DNA from: an uncultured bacterium | Lineage (GTDB): Bacteria; Planctomycetota; UBA1135; GCA-002686595 | Direction: 5' to 3' | DNA length: 64,000 nucleotides | Assembly: GCA_937905825.1 (NCBI GenBank) | Contig: CALCXM010000083.1 | Coordinates: forward strand, 177,838-241,837 | Shown here: positions 1 to 9,312 of the stretch, one piece after another | Position numbering within the stretch: position 1 is the stretch's first letter | Layout: the number at the start of each line of letters is the position of its first letter | Notes under the pieces: model-generated | The model's database searches: none | What the model was told of the DNA's origin: nothing | Seen by the model: only the letters and a program-made list of their open reading frames with translations | Translations under genes and position numbers: made by a program

Positions 1-1640
1 TCCAAGAAGTGCAGAAGCTGGCAACGGACTACCCCAATCAAATCCAAAGCCTAGCGATCGGCGATGCCCGCAGTGGCCGCAAGATCCCGGGCCTGCGCAT
101 TGCTGCGAGCCAAAAGGGCCAGCCCGCGCAGCCGGCGATCTTGCTGGTTGCGGGGCTCGATGCTTCGCGGGCCTACACGAGTTCGATGGCCCTCGACCAC
201 GCTCGCCAACTGGCCGAGGGTTTCAACCAGAGCAAGCAGATCACCGAGCTCCTGCAGAGCACGACGGTCTACATCATCCCGCGCTTGGACGTCGACGCTG
301 GCGAACGACGCTTTCAGGCACCGCTCTTGGAAGACTCCGCCAGCGGTTTTGGCGTGGACAACGATCGGGACGGATCTCAAGGGGAAGATGGCCCACTTGA
401 CATCAACGGCGATGGCTTCATCAGCGTCATGCGCCAAGTGCATCGCGAAGGCGAATGGGTTGAAGACGCGACCGACCCGCGCGTCTTGCGCAAGCGCGAC
501 GCGGGCAAGGCGGAACTCGGCAAGTGGCGCCTCCTGCCCGAGGGCTTGGATTCCGATGGCGATGAAAAAGTCGCCGAGGACGCCGCCTTGGACGCCATCG
601 TCAACCGCAACTTTCCGCGCAACTGGACCGAGCACTCCGCCCAAGCGGGACGCTACCCGACCCATGAGCCGAGTTCCTTGGCACTCGTCGAGTTCCTCTT
701 GCAGCATCGGGACATTGCCTTGGTCGTCACCTACGGTGACGAATTCAACTTGGCGGAGAAGCCCGCCAGCCAAAAGGACGAGCCGAGTGGCAGCCGCGGA
801 AGCGTGACCACTGGAATCTACGAGAGCGATCTCGCCAGCTACGAAGAGCTGGGGCGGCGCTACCGCGAACTCACCGAGAACAAAACCCCCGCCGCCGGGG
901 AAGAGCCCGGATCCCTGCAAGGCTTTGCCTACCACCATCGCGGGCTGTTGACCCTCAACATCGATCCTTGGTCGGTGCCGTTGGACGCCAAATCCGAGAC
1001 TTCCGAGACCGAGGAAGAGGGTGCCGAGAAAGAGACCGAGCAGGAGAGTGAAAAGTCCAAGACCAAGGAGCCATCCAAAGCAAAGGACGAACCCAAGCCC
1101 ACGGACGACGCCAAGCGCATGCTGTGGTTCGATCAGAATTCGGTGGAGGCGCGCTTGCCTTGGACGGCCTTCAACCACCCCCAACTGGGCCCGGTGGAGA
1201 TCGGTGGCTTCAAGCCCTACGCCCTCGTGGAACCCCCGGCTGATTTGCGAGCGGAGATCACGCGCAAGCACTTTGAGTTCTTCACGAGTCTCGCAGGGAT
1301 CCTCCCCCGTTTGCGCTTGGTGGACGTCGAAGGCAAGGCGCTCGGGGACGGATTGGTTGAGGTCAAGGCCGTGCTGTTCAACGACGCCTTGCTTCCACAG
1401 CAGACCCGCGCCGCGCAACGCTCGGGGGCCGTGCGGCCCGCCCGGGTCAACCTGGTTCTACCCTCTGGCACGCAGCTGATGGGTGGCAACAGCCAACAGC
1501 TCGTGGATGACCTGGAGGCCCTCGGGGGTCGCCGAGAATTGCGCTGGCTGGTCGCCGGCTACGCAGGCCGCGGGGCCATTCGAATCGAAGTCAGCACGGA
1601 CAACGCGGGAAGCGCTAGCGTCCAAGTGGAGGTCAAGTAA
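1..1640 (+). CDS. M14 carboxypeptidase-like protein with lost zinc site (5' partial)
   Basis: The frame is open to the window edge, so the true start and any signal peptide lie outside; residues are numbered from the GTG at position 9. The chain aligns along its length with the M14 peptidase directly downstream, sharing the calcium-loop-like inserts (DNDRDG near 118, DSDGDE at 181) and the motif IGGFKPY near the C-terminal domain. The catalytic positions are gone: where the neighbour has the zinc motif HGNE this protein has D51 and R54, the third ligand His is G243, and the general-base Glu is D319. A Glu/Lys-rich low-complexity linker fills about 328-370. Family knowledge says zinc is essential for M14 catalysis, so this is probably a non-catalytic binding or partner protein. 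The stop overlaps the next start (TAATG), implying translational coupling. Confidence 0.8.
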   Translation, partial: QEVQKLATDYPNQIQSLAIGDARSGRKIPGLRIAASQKGQPAQPAILLVAGLDASRAYTSSMALDHARQLAEGFNQSKQITELLQSTTVYIIPRLDVDAGERRFQAPLLEDSASGFGVDNDRDGSQGEDGPLDINGDGFISVMRQVHREGEWVEDATDPRVLRKRDAGKAELGKWRLLPEGLDSDGDEKVAEDAALDAIVNRNFPRNWTEHSAQAGRYPTHEPSSLALVEFLLQHRDIALVVTYGDEFNLAEKPASQKDEPSGSRGSVTTGIYESDLASYEELGRRYRELTENKTPAAGEEPGSLQGFAYHHRGLLTLNIDPWSVPLDAKSETSETEEEGAEKETEQESEKSKTKEPSKAKDEPKPTDDAKRMLWFDQNSVEARLPWTAFNHPQLGPVEIGGFKPYALVEPPADLRAEITRKHFEFFTSLAGILPRLRLVDVEGKALGDGLVEVKAVLFNDALLPQQTRAAQRSGAVRPARVNLVLPSGTQLMGGNSQQLVDDLEALGGRRELRWLVAGYAGRGAIRIEVSTDNAGSASVQVEVK

Positions 1641-3385
1641 TGTCCGTTCTTATCGCAACCCTAGCGCTCTTGAGCGCCACACCCACGCTCCCCGTTCAAG
1701 GCGGCGATCTCGCCGGCACCGCCATCGCGCGGCCGCGCAAGGTCGAGATTCACTGGAACCGTGTCTACAACGACAAGGAGATCTACACCCACTTCGACCG
1801 CATCCAAGCCGCGTGGCCTAAGTTCGTGAGCATGGAGATCATCGGTCATAGCTACCAAGGTCGGGAGCTGCGGGTCTACACGATCAACAATCCCAAGACG
1901 GGCAGCCACAAGGACAAGCCGGCCATGTGGATCGACGCCAACGTCCACGGCAATGAAGTGCAGGGCTCGGAAGCGACCCTGTACCTCGCTTCCTACCTGT
2001 TGGAGAACTATGACCAAAACGAACGCATCACGGAATTGGTGGATCGTTCGGCCTTCTACATCCTGCCGATGGTCAACCCGGACGGTCGCGCAAATTGGTT
2101 CAACGGAGCGCATACCGCGAGTTCGTCACGCACGGGCTACCAGCCCACGGACAACGACCGAGACGGACTCTTCGACGAGGACGACTCCAACGACCTGAAC
2201 GGCGATGGCCACTTGACCATGATGCGCAAGTACATGCCGGGCCAAGGCACGCACCGTGTCAACCCGGATGATCCGCGCGTCATGGAACGGGTGCCCGAGA
2301 ACGCAAACGGCATCCGCGGGGACTGGGTCTTGTTGGGCTACGAAGGCATCGACGACGACGGGGACGGCCGCGTCAACGAAGACGGTGCGGGCGGTTACGA
2401 CATGAACCGCGCCTGGCCTGCGCTTTGGCGACCGGAACACGTTCAACGGGGCGCGGGGCCCTACCCCCTGTGTTGGCCCGAGGCCCGTTGCATTGCGGAC
2501 TTCCTCTACGAGCATCCCAACGTGGCGGCCGTGCAGTCCTTCCACAACGCGGGCGGCATGATCCTGCGCGGTCCCGGTGGACAAGAGTTCGGCGAGTACG
2601 AACGTCGCGATCTGCGCGCCTTTGATCGCTTGGGAGAAGACGGCGAGCTGATGCTGCCCTTCTACCGCTACATGGTGATTTGGAAGGACCTGTACTCGGT
2701 CTACGGGGGCTTTGCCACGTGGACCTACGAAGGTCTCGGCATCATCTCCTTCACGAACGAGTTGTGGGCCCGGGGTCGCGAGTACCCGGACTCGAATACC
2801 TCACGTCCTGACGACCGGCACTTCTTTGACGACAACCTGCTCTCCGGAGCGGGCTTCATTCCTTGGAGTCCCGTGACCCATCCCCTGTACGGCGACATTG
2901 AGATCGGTGGTTTCCGCAAGGACATCGGACGCATGCCCCCGAGCTTCTTGATCGAGGAGATGGTGCACCGCAACGCACTCTTCTGCATCAAGCACGCGGA
3001 AGCCATGCCCGAGGTGCAGGTCGAGCTGATCGAGGTCACTCCGGTGGCCGGTGGCGCGCACACGGTGGACGTGATCTTCCGCAACACCCGCGGCATCCCC
3101 ACGCGCACGGCCCACGCGGCCAAGCAGGAGATTGGGGCGCCGGACCGCTTTGAGTTCCAGGGCAAGGGCCTCGAAGTTCTGGCTGGCGGTTTCCGTTCGG
3201 ACGAATGGCACGCGGAGCGCATCGAGCTGGCGGAGCGCAACCCGGCGTCTTTGCTCTCCGAGGAAGGCATCGACGGGCTTGGCCTGCGGCGTGTGCGTTG
3301 GTTCGTGCGCGGTAGCGGTCAAGGGACCGTGCGTTGGACCGGCGAGAAGGGCATCACCGTGGAAGCGATCGTGACCATTCCCTAG
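1640..3385 (+). CDS. Exported M14-family zinc carboxypeptidase
   Basis: A peptidase of 581 residues, probably secreted: the first 20 residues form a short hydrophobic leader. Zinc ligands of the M14 family are visible: H103 and E106 in VHGNE, then H302 in SFHNAGG; the general-base Glu is E374 in SFTNELW. M14 enzymes remove C-terminal residues from peptides or trim peptidoglycan stems; the substrate cannot be told from sequence. Two EF-hand-like acidic loops (DNDRDG at 171 and DDDGDG at 238) are inserted in the catalytic domain, as in the degenerate paralogue upstream, and a beta-rich region follows about residue 440. Start is fixed by the one-base stop/start overlap with the upstream gene, so the pair is almost certainly cotranscribed. 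Confidence 0.85.
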   Translation: MSVLIATLALLSATPTLPVQGGDLAGTAIARPRKVEIHWNRVYNDKEIYTHFDRIQAAWPKFVSMEIIGHSYQGRELRVYTINNPKTGSHKDKPAMWIDANVHGNEVQGSEATLYLASYLLENYDQNERITELVDRSAFYILPMVNPDGRANWFNGAHTASSSRTGYQPTDNDRDGLFDEDDSNDLNGDGHLTMMRKYMPGQGTHRVNPDDPRVMERVPENANGIRGDWVLLGYEGIDDDGDGRVNEDGAGGYDMNRAWPALWRPEHVQRGAGPYPLCWPEARCIADFLYEHPNVAAVQSFHNAGGMILRGPGGQEFGEYERRDLRAFDRLGEDGELMLPFYRYMVIWKDLYSVYGGFATWTYEGLGIISFTNELWARGREYPDSNTSRPDDRHFFDDNLLSGAGFIPWSPVTHPLYGDIEIGGFRKDIGRMPPSFLIEEMVHRNALFCIKHAEAMPEVQVELIEVTPVAGGAHTVDVIFRNTRGIPTRTAHAAKQEIGAPDRFEFQGKGLEVLAGGFRSDEWHAERIELAERNPASLLSEEGIDGLGLRRVRWFVRGSGQGTVRWTGEKGITVEAIVTIP

Positions 3386-3453
3386 CTCCAACGCTCCAGC
3401 GGGCGTTCCGCCTGGTGGAGCGAGCAGCAGGCAAACGCGGGCGTGCGACTCTT

Positions 3454-3477
3454 TCTAGAGCGCGCGCCCGCTCTAGA
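3454..3477. terminator. Hairpin between convergent genes
   Basis: A perfect 9-bp inverted repeat (TCTAGAGCG / CGCTCTAGA) with a 6-base loop. It sits between the convergent M14 and exported-protein genes, and its right arm contains the stop codon of the minus-strand gene. There is no clear T-tract on either side, so function as a bidirectional terminator is an inference. Confidence 0.45.
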
Positions 3478-4702
3478 TTCCGATGGTCTTGGTGTAGCGA
3501 GCCGCGCAGCGCTCACCACCGGGGCCTTCGAAACGCAATTGCAGGACTCCGGCATCGGCGCTGACTTCAAGCTCTCCGCCAAAGGGATCTGCCATGGACT
3601 GCACTTCGCCGTAGAGTCGATACTGGACCGCCGCGTGAGTCAGGCGCAGCAGCGCCCGGGTCCCGCGTAGGGTTTGCTCAAAGCTCTGCTCGATCATCAG
3701 TCGATTGCCCTTCGAGAGGAAAGTCTCGCTCCATGCGCTCTTGCGCGCCCGCGCCAAAGCGCCGCACCAGGGCAACCATGACTTGCCCTCGGACCGCTTC
3801 CGAAATGCTTGAGTTCGTTGCAGCTCCTGCGCGCGCTCCAGGATCCAGCGCTCTTCGAAGGCCCCGAGCGTCACTCGGTCCATCCAATCATGGGGCAGTT
3901 CGCCCGTCAGCTCCTGATAGCTCGCACCCTCCTCCGCAGTTTGCACGAAGTAGACTAGCTCCAAATCTGCAAGCGCGCTCGAACTTGGAAAGCGTTGATC
4001 GAGTTGTTCGAAGGCCTGCTCCAACAACGCGAGTTGCTCGGGCGGGAAGCTGTCCAGCATCCGACAGTCGTCGTTCACCTCATCGAGCACGGCTTCCGAA
4101 GTGCAAATGGCTAGGAGCGCACTCCCGATCATGGTCTCGATCATGATCGGGCTGGCCAGAGTGTCCTGACCGAACTGCATGGCATCCAGCACCTGTTCGG
4201 CAGCCAGGGCAAAGCGTCCCCCGTCAAGGTGCTCTTGGGCAGCCGCCATAGCGACGTTTGCCAGGTTTCTCGATCGCAGAAAGGAGAGGTAGCTATTTCG
4301 CTTCCCTAGCATTTTCGCGGGGTGCTGCGGATCCTCCGAGTGCGCACCGAGCGCGAGTGCGCGCAAGGCATCGCGATTGGCCGCCACCAGGTTCCGACGA
4401 AGGTCCCGGGCAACAGGATCTCCGTCCCTGAACGCCCTACGCATCAGGATCCACTGATCCAAGACATCCGCTTCCAAGAGGTCCATGGCCCGCGTGTACT
4501 CGTCAAAGGCCTTGCCCGGCAGCAACTCCCCATGCAGTGCCGGACGTACGCTCTGCACGCTATCGCGCTGCAGCTCGAGCGCCTCGGAAGCGGCGACAAT
4601 CTCTTGCCACTCCCGATCGGTCTGGAAGGAAACCACACCAGCACTGGCCACGAAGAGAATTCCGGCCGCGCACAGGGGCCCCATTACTTTGGCGAACTTC
4701 AT
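3473..4702 (-). CDS. Exported or membrane-anchored protein of unknown function
   Basis: I do not recognise this 409-residue protein. It opens with a short basic stretch and one hydrophobic segment (about residues 8-26, GPLCAAGILFVASAGVVSF), which is either a signal peptide or a single membrane anchor. The remainder is predominantly helical by composition, rich in Leu, Ala, Glu and Arg, with few cysteines and no enzyme motif I can name. The C-terminal 60 residues look more beta-like. It lies 147 bases downstream of the GNAT gene on the same strand and could be the last gene of that cluster. The stop codon falls within a hairpin that may be its terminator. The start is supported by the leader, not by a strong ribosome-binding site. 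Confidence 0.6.
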   Translation of the reverse strand: MKFAKVMGPLCAAGILFVASAGVVSFQTDREWQEIVAASEALELQRDSVQSVRPALHGELLPGKAFDEYTRAMDLLEADVLDQWILMRRAFRDGDPVARDLRRNLVAANRDALRALALGAHSEDPQHPAKMLGKRNSYLSFLRSRNLANVAMAAAQEHLDGGRFALAAEQVLDAMQFGQDTLASPIMIETMIGSALLAICTSEAVLDEVNDDCRMLDSFPPEQLALLEQAFEQLDQRFPSSSALADLELVYFVQTAEEGASYQELTGELPHDWMDRVTLGAFEERWILERAQELQRTQAFRKRSEGKSWLPWCGALARARKSAWSETFLSKGNRLMIEQSFEQTLRGTRALLRLTHAAVQYRLYGEVQSMADPFGGELEVSADAGVLQLRFEGPGGERCAARYTKTIGI

Positions 4703-4849
4703 CCGGGAGACTTCGGCGCTGCCAACGGTCTGCTATAGGGAAAGCATGGAATTCGCCTCCCTGGGGAAAGGCTTCGCGCCAGAGGTCCGCGACTGGTGCT
4801 TGTCCTGGTAATCCGAGCTCATCCCCGACCCTCGAGCCAGATTCCAGGA

Positions 4850-5710
4850 CTACCGAAACAGGTACAAGCGATGGTCGGCGATCGGCCGGTAGCCAAGCTT
4901 GCGATAGATGCCATTCGAAGTCGGGTTGGCCAAGTCCGTGAAGAGCGTGACCCTTTCACGAGCGGGCTGATAAACGCTCCCGTCCAAGAGTCCCCGAGTC
5001 AGATCCGCCACCAAGTTCGTCGCGTAGCCACGACCGCGACAGTCATCGGGAGTGTAGACAAAGCCCACGGTAATGCCCGTCTGCACCGGCCGCACCCAGG
5101 TCGCGGAGGCGACAGGAACCCCATCCACTTCCCAAAGGTACAGCCGTCCCTGTTCGATGCTGTGCACGCGCTCCGGAAGCTCGGCGGCGTCCGCCTCGGG
5201 CAAGCGGCAGTCGATCGCGAAACGATGCTGCCAACGGCGGCAAAGCTCATAGTCCTCGGCGCTGGCCTTGCGCATCCCCCCCGGCGCCCGACGGGGCTCG
5301 ATCAACTCGGTCAACTCAAAGAGGCGCAGGCTGGCGTGTTCTTCCAACTTTCCGAGGCCCAGCGTTTCCCAGACTTTCGCCACGGGATCCACCACGGAAA
5401 CTGGACCGTTGCATCCGACCAAAGCTTCCAATGCCTCGGGCAACTGCTCGGCCACGTACTCAGCCGCGCCCTCGGGCAGTGCCGTGAACACAGCCGCTCG
5501 ACCGGGGGTCTGCATGACGCAGCCGTGCAGTTCCTGGTCCTCCCAAACGGTGAAGAAGCGCGTGCCCAGGTCTCCGTCGTGGGTGCCCGCCATGCTGCGC
5601 CTCCCCAGGCCCAAGGGGAGCGAGTTCTCCGACTCGTTCGCGAGCAGGTGTGCTTCCGCGGCTTCTAGAAAGTCCGCCGCGTCCCGGTGCTCACGCAAAC
5701 AGAAGCTCAT
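4850..5710 (-). CDS. GNAT-family N-acetyltransferase
   Basis: A 286-residue protein with an unrecognised N-terminal half and a C-terminal GNAT fold. The acetyl-CoA pyrophosphate-binding motif A reads CRGRGYA at 224-230, followed by the usual motif B stretch with NPTSNGIYRKLGY at 262-274. GNAT enzymes transfer an acetyl group from acetyl-CoA to an amine; the acceptor is unknown. The layout (degenerate first half, intact second half) resembles predicted acetyltransferases with two GNAT-like lobes, which is an inference. Its ATG overlaps the stop of the upstream CBS gene (ATGA), so the two are translationally coupled and may act together. Confidence 0.8.
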   Translation of the reverse strand: MSFCLREHRDAADFLEAAEAHLLANESENSLPLGLGRRSMAGTHDGDLGTRFFTVWEDQELHGCVMQTPGRAAVFTALPEGAAEYVAEQLPEALEALVGCNGPVSVVDPVAKVWETLGLGKLEEHASLRLFELTELIEPRRAPGGMRKASAEDYELCRRWQHRFAIDCRLPEADAAELPERVHSIEQGRLYLWEVDGVPVASATWVRPVQTGITVGFVYTPDDCRGRGYATNLVADLTRGLLDGSVYQPARERVTLFTDLANPTSNGIYRKLGYRPIADHRLYLFR

Positions 5711-6120
5711 GGAGCCGCAGAGTCACCAAACGAATGCCGGAAGACATCCGTGAAGCTCAGGAGCCCCAGCAACTTGCCCGCTTCCACCACGGGAGCGCGC
5801 CGCACGCCCATCATGCGCATGCAAGCCACGGCCGTTTCTAAACTCCACTGGGGAGCGAGCGCCAGGCAAGGGTGCGACATCACTTCTTCGACAGTGGTGC
5901 TCTCGAAGTCCACGATGTCGTCGAACAACATTCCGATCACGTCCTTTTGAGTCAGGATGCCGTACCCGCGAGAGGGGTCCTTTAGGTCGACAATCACGCA
6001 AGTGATCTTGGCCTCCTCCATGATGCGCACGGCGAGCTGGAGCTGATCGTCCGGGGAGACGCAGCGCACTTTGGTCATCATGAGTTGGCTCACGACGGTG
6101 TTCTTCGGGTCGTTCATCAT
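5707..6120 (-). CDS. Stand-alone CBS-domain pair protein
   Basis: A 137-residue protein made almost only of two CBS motifs (about 10-65 and 77-130), with the characteristic VSPDDQLQLAVRIM and FTDVFRH segments. CBS pairs bind adenosyl nucleotides such as AMP, ATP or S-adenosylmethionine and act as regulatory modules. No catalytic domain is attached, so it probably regulates a partner or serves as a small cytoplasmic sensor. It is placed between the FapA-like gene and the GNAT gene on the same strand and overlaps the latter by four bases, which hints that the acetyltransferase could be a partner. The ATG codon pair at 6115-6120 leaves the exact start uncertain by one codon. Confidence 0.85.
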   Translation of the reverse strand: MMNDPKNTVVSQLMMTKVRCVSPDDQLQLAVRIMEEAKITCVIVDLKDPSRGYGILTQKDVIGMLFDDIVDFESTTVEEVMSHPCLALAPQWSLETAVACMRMMGVRRAPVVEAGKLLGLLSFTDVFRHSFGDSAAP

Positions 6121-6195
6121 TTCGTTTCGGGTAGCGCCGCGTAGGCGGCCGGGGTGTTCGTTGAGCGTGGGTGTGAGTTTGGGGTGCGCTCCCCG

Positions 6196-7569
6196 TCAGG
6201 ATCGCTTGGGACGATCCGTTGTGATTTCCTGGGTGTCCTCGTCCAACCGAAACACACCGCCGGAGCGTTTGTGGGTGATCAGCAGCGACGCGCTTCCAAT
6301 GCAAAGCTCGACTCCCGCATGCAGGGTGCTCTCCACCCGGATCGTCGGACAGTCCACGCCGAAGAGCTGAGCCTCCATCTCCGCCAACTGCTTCTGCAGC
6401 ATTCCCTGCTGCTTGGTCTGATCGCGCAGGGCCTTCATGTTGCGACGCACGCCCTTGGCGATGTCGGGCGTCAAGGTCCCCCCGACCCGTTTGGCATTCT
6501 CCACGGAGCGTTCCCGTTGGAGTTTCATCACTCGACTGTGCGTGGAATCGAGAGTGCTCCGAAGCCGGGCAACCTGGCGCATCAGCACAGGATCCTCACC
6601 CACTTGGACGCGTGTCACGACTCCGTGTTCGGAACCGAGCTCCCTGGCGCGCAAGCCGCCGCCTGCCCAATAGTTGCCGCCGCGCAGGCAACCAGGCGTG
6701 CCAGTGGCCAAGAGCTCTCCGCGGCACTCCACGCGACTGTGGGTATCGGATTGCAAGACGATGTCTGCGTCGCAGCGCAGGACGGCGTTCTGGGAGAATT
6801 TGGCCCGAATGCCCTCCGTTGCGCGGATCACGGATTCGCCACCACCAATGATTCCGCCACCGACCTGCAGGGATCCCCCGGCCATCACGTGGGCGTCCTC
6901 GATCACCTCGCTGACCAAGATGTCCTTGCGGGCCTTGACGCGAAAGCCCGCACGAATGGCCCCGCGCACAATCAAGCTTCCCTTCACGTCCAAGTTGCCG
7001 GTTTCCAGGTCCACGTCCCCGCGGATCTCGAGGGCATCACTTACGTGCAACTGCCCACCGCCGCTGACGCGCACGACCCCGTCGAACTCGGCGTGCAGCA
7101 GTTGGCTGCCTTGCGGGCCTTCGACAAAGCGCACGCCCAATCCCACGCTGGAACCCGACTCTCCGCAGGGGAGCGGGGCCAGCGCTTCTCCATCGACACC
7201 GACACCTGCTTCGCCTTCCTCCGCCGGCCAAAGGGTGCCAAGCAGAGTGCCCGCATCCACGGAACACATGCCGCCCCGCTCGCGGAAGTCGATGCGATCG
7301 GATTCTGCTTCCACGGCTCCCGCCTGTTCATCGAGATTGATCTGCAAGTCGATGCGAGCAGGTCGCGCAGCCACGGGAGCTTTGCCCCGAGCGACCAGGA
7401 CCAGTTCACCGTTCGTGCCCTGGGCGCAAGCCTCGCACAGGGCAGCTTCATCCAGGCCGAAGAGCACCCCCGCCTCCTGCAACTCAGCGCGCACCGCCTG
7501 TAGATCGGCGGGGCCGGGGAGTTGAAGCAAAGCTTCCAAGCGATCGGCGCTCAATTGAACGGGTGCCAT
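6196..7569 (-). CDS. FapA-family (DUF342) polymer-forming-like protein
   Basis: A 457-residue cytoplasmic protein matching the FapA/DUF342 layout: an N-terminal region, a central right-handed beta-helix of repeated short valine/glycine strands (for example VSDALEIRGDVDLETG, GGGIIGGGESVI and the GGNYWAGGG turn, roughly residues 160-310), then a charged coiled-coil (about 325-410, rich in Lys, Arg, Glu, Gln) and a short C-terminal strand region. The biochemical role of this family is poorly known; members are often linked to motility, surface or signalling genes. It is downstream of hisS by 161 bases and upstream of the CBS gene by 75, all on the minus strand. Confidence 0.75.
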   Translation of the reverse strand: MAPVQLSADRLEALLQLPGPADLQAVRAELQEAGVLFGLDEAALCEACAQGTNGELVLVARGKAPVAARPARIDLQINLDEQAGAVEAESDRIDFRERGGMCSVDAGTLLGTLWPAEEGEAGVGVDGEALAPLPCGESGSSVGLGVRFVEGPQGSQLLHAEFDGVVRVSGGGQLHVSDALEIRGDVDLETGNLDVKGSLIVRGAIRAGFRVKARKDILVSEVIEDAHVMAGGSLQVGGGIIGGGESVIRATEGIRAKFSQNAVLRCDADIVLQSDTHSRVECRGELLATGTPGCLRGGNYWAGGGLRARELGSEHGVVTRVQVGEDPVLMRQVARLRSTLDSTHSRVMKLQRERSVENAKRVGGTLTPDIAKGVRRNMKALRDQTKQQGMLQKQLAEMEAQLFGVDCPTIRVESTLHAGVELCIGSASLLITHKRSGGVFRLDEDTQEITTDRPKRS

Positions 7570-7730
7570 GGGCAGATCTTAGGGAAAGCGCCAACCTCCA
7601 TGCAAAGGCCTTCACGACCGGTCTCTGCCTATCTGCCTCGAACACCTGCGATGGGTACGAGGAATTCGCGGCCCCCCTCGCCGGTTTTGGACGTCGCCAG
7701 AGGCTGCAAGGCCTCGCGCCCGGGAGAATT

Positions 7731-9071
7731 CTAGGCGGGCAGCGAGGCGAGAGCTTCGCGCAGGGCGGTCGCCAGGTCCTTGATTGGCACCTTGCGGGTC
7801 TCGCCGCTCGCGAGCAACTTGATCTGAGCTTCCTGGGCTTCCCACTCGTCGTCCCCCACCACCACCGCCAAGGGAAATCCACGGCGGTCGGCGTACTTCA
7901 GCTGGGCGCCCAGCTTCTTGGCTTCGGGGTAGAGCTCCACGCGCAGGCCCGCCTTGCGCAGGTCCGCGCACAGGCCCAGGTAGTTCTCCATGCGATCCGC
8001 GGCGAAGAGCGGCACGAAGACGTCGGCGATAGAGGTCCGCTTGTCGACGCGGCCGAGCTCTTCCATGGCGGCCAGGAGTCGGTCCACGCCCAGGGAGGCT
8101 CCCACCCCGGGCAGGCGCTGCTTGGTGTAGACCTCGGCCAGGTTGTCGTAGCGACCACCGGAGCAAACGCTGCCGATCGAGGGCAACTCGTCCAAGAAGG
8201 TCTCGAAGATCGTGCCCGTGTAGTAATCGAGCCCGCGAGCGATGGAAACATCCAAGCGCACGCGGGAGTCGGGCACGCCCGCGGCCTTGGCCATCTGCAA
8301 AACGCCGCGCAACTCCTGCACGCCGAGTTCTCCGGTCTCGCTGCCCGCCACGAGCTTCTGCAACTCGTCGAGCATTTGATCGCGCTCGCCCTGCAGGCTT
8401 GTGAGGGCCAAGACGCGCTCGTTTTGTTCGTCCGTAGTTCCTGCGCTACGCGTCAGTTCCTCGGCGACCTTCTCGGGCCCGATCTTGTCGAGCTTGTCGA
8501 TGGCGCGCAGCACGGGCGTCGCCTTGTCCGCGAGACCCAGGCGTTCGAGCAGTCCGCTGAGCACCTTGCGGTTGTTGATGCGGATTTGGAATCCTTCAAA
8601 ACCCAGGGCCAGGAACAGATCGTGAATGACCAAAAGGGTCTCCACGTCCGAGTTCAAGCTCTCGGTTCCGATCGTGTCGAAGTCGCACTGCATGAACTCC
8701 CGGTAGCGACCCCGTTGGGTGTTCTCCGCGCGCCAGACCGGCGCGATGTGGTAGCGCTTGAAGGGCGTCCCGAGTTGACCGATGTGTTGCGCACAGAAGC
8801 GCGCGAAGGGCACGGTCAAGTCGAAGCGCATGCCCACGTCCCGGCCGCCCCCGTCCTGGAAGCGGTACATCTGCTTGTCCGATTCCTCGCCGCCCTTGCC
8901 CGTCAGGACCTCGAGGTACTCGAGCACGGGGGTATCGATGGGCACGAAGCCATAGGAGCGGTACACCTCGCGGGCGGTGTCCATCAGGCTCTCGCGAGCG
9001 ATCGCCGCGTCGGGCAAGAAGTCTCGGAAGCCCTTCAGGGTGCGCGGTTGGATTTTGTTCGAGTTCGACAT
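7731..9071 (-). CDS. hisS: Histidyl-tRNA synthetase
   Basis: Charges tRNA-His with histidine in the cytoplasm. The 446-residue length is usual for the bacterial class II enzyme. It begins with the family's typical GFRDFLPD segment. Motif 2 is seen in YHIAPVWRAENTQRGRYREF, the histidine-binding signature in RGLDYYTGTIFE followed by CSGGRYDNL, and motif 3 in GVGASLGVDRLL. The last 95 residues form the anticodon-binding domain, ending at about LASLPA. It is the first gene of a minus-strand cluster and is divergent from the ABM-fold gene, with about 240 bases between the two starts where I see no obvious element. Confidence 0.95.
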   Translation of the reverse strand: MSNSNKIQPRTLKGFRDFLPDAAIARESLMDTAREVYRSYGFVPIDTPVLEYLEVLTGKGGEESDKQMYRFQDGGGRDVGMRFDLTVPFARFCAQHIGQLGTPFKRYHIAPVWRAENTQRGRYREFMQCDFDTIGTESLNSDVETLLVIHDLFLALGFEGFQIRINNRKVLSGLLERLGLADKATPVLRAIDKLDKIGPEKVAEELTRSAGTTDEQNERVLALTSLQGERDQMLDELQKLVAGSETGELGVQELRGVLQMAKAAGVPDSRVRLDVSIARGLDYYTGTIFETFLDELPSIGSVCSGGRYDNLAEVYTKQRLPGVGASLGVDRLLAAMEELGRVDKRTSIADVFVPLFAADRMENYLGLCADLRKAGLRVELYPEAKKLGAQLKYADRRGFPLAVVVGDDEWEAQEAQIKLLASGETRKVPIKDLATALREALASLPA

Positions 9072-9312
9072 AGCAGGAATCAGGCGGCCAAGAGGGTGAG
9101 GCGGCAGGATAAGCCCCGTGCCGCCCGTGGGCCCGCCTAAATCGAGAAGTCTGGCCCATGGGCCTGCAAGGGCCGACAGGATCCAGCGGCGGACGAGCGC
9201 GCGCTCACCAGGCTCGGGGCGACCAATCCCCGCAACTGCGCGGAACTGGAAGGGCCTGGATTCGCAGCGGCTGGCGTAGACTTGCAGCGCACGACTCCCC
9301 TATTGAAGGTTC

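Noticed and set aside
51..1418. 455-codon minus-strand open frame antisense to the first M14 gene
   Set aside because: Shadow of a GC-rich coding region; its translation has no domain, and the plus-strand frame aligns with a known family.
6154..7503. 449-codon plus-strand frame antisense to the FapA-like gene
   Set aside because: Low-information His/Ala/Gln-rich translation; the minus frame has a clear family pattern.
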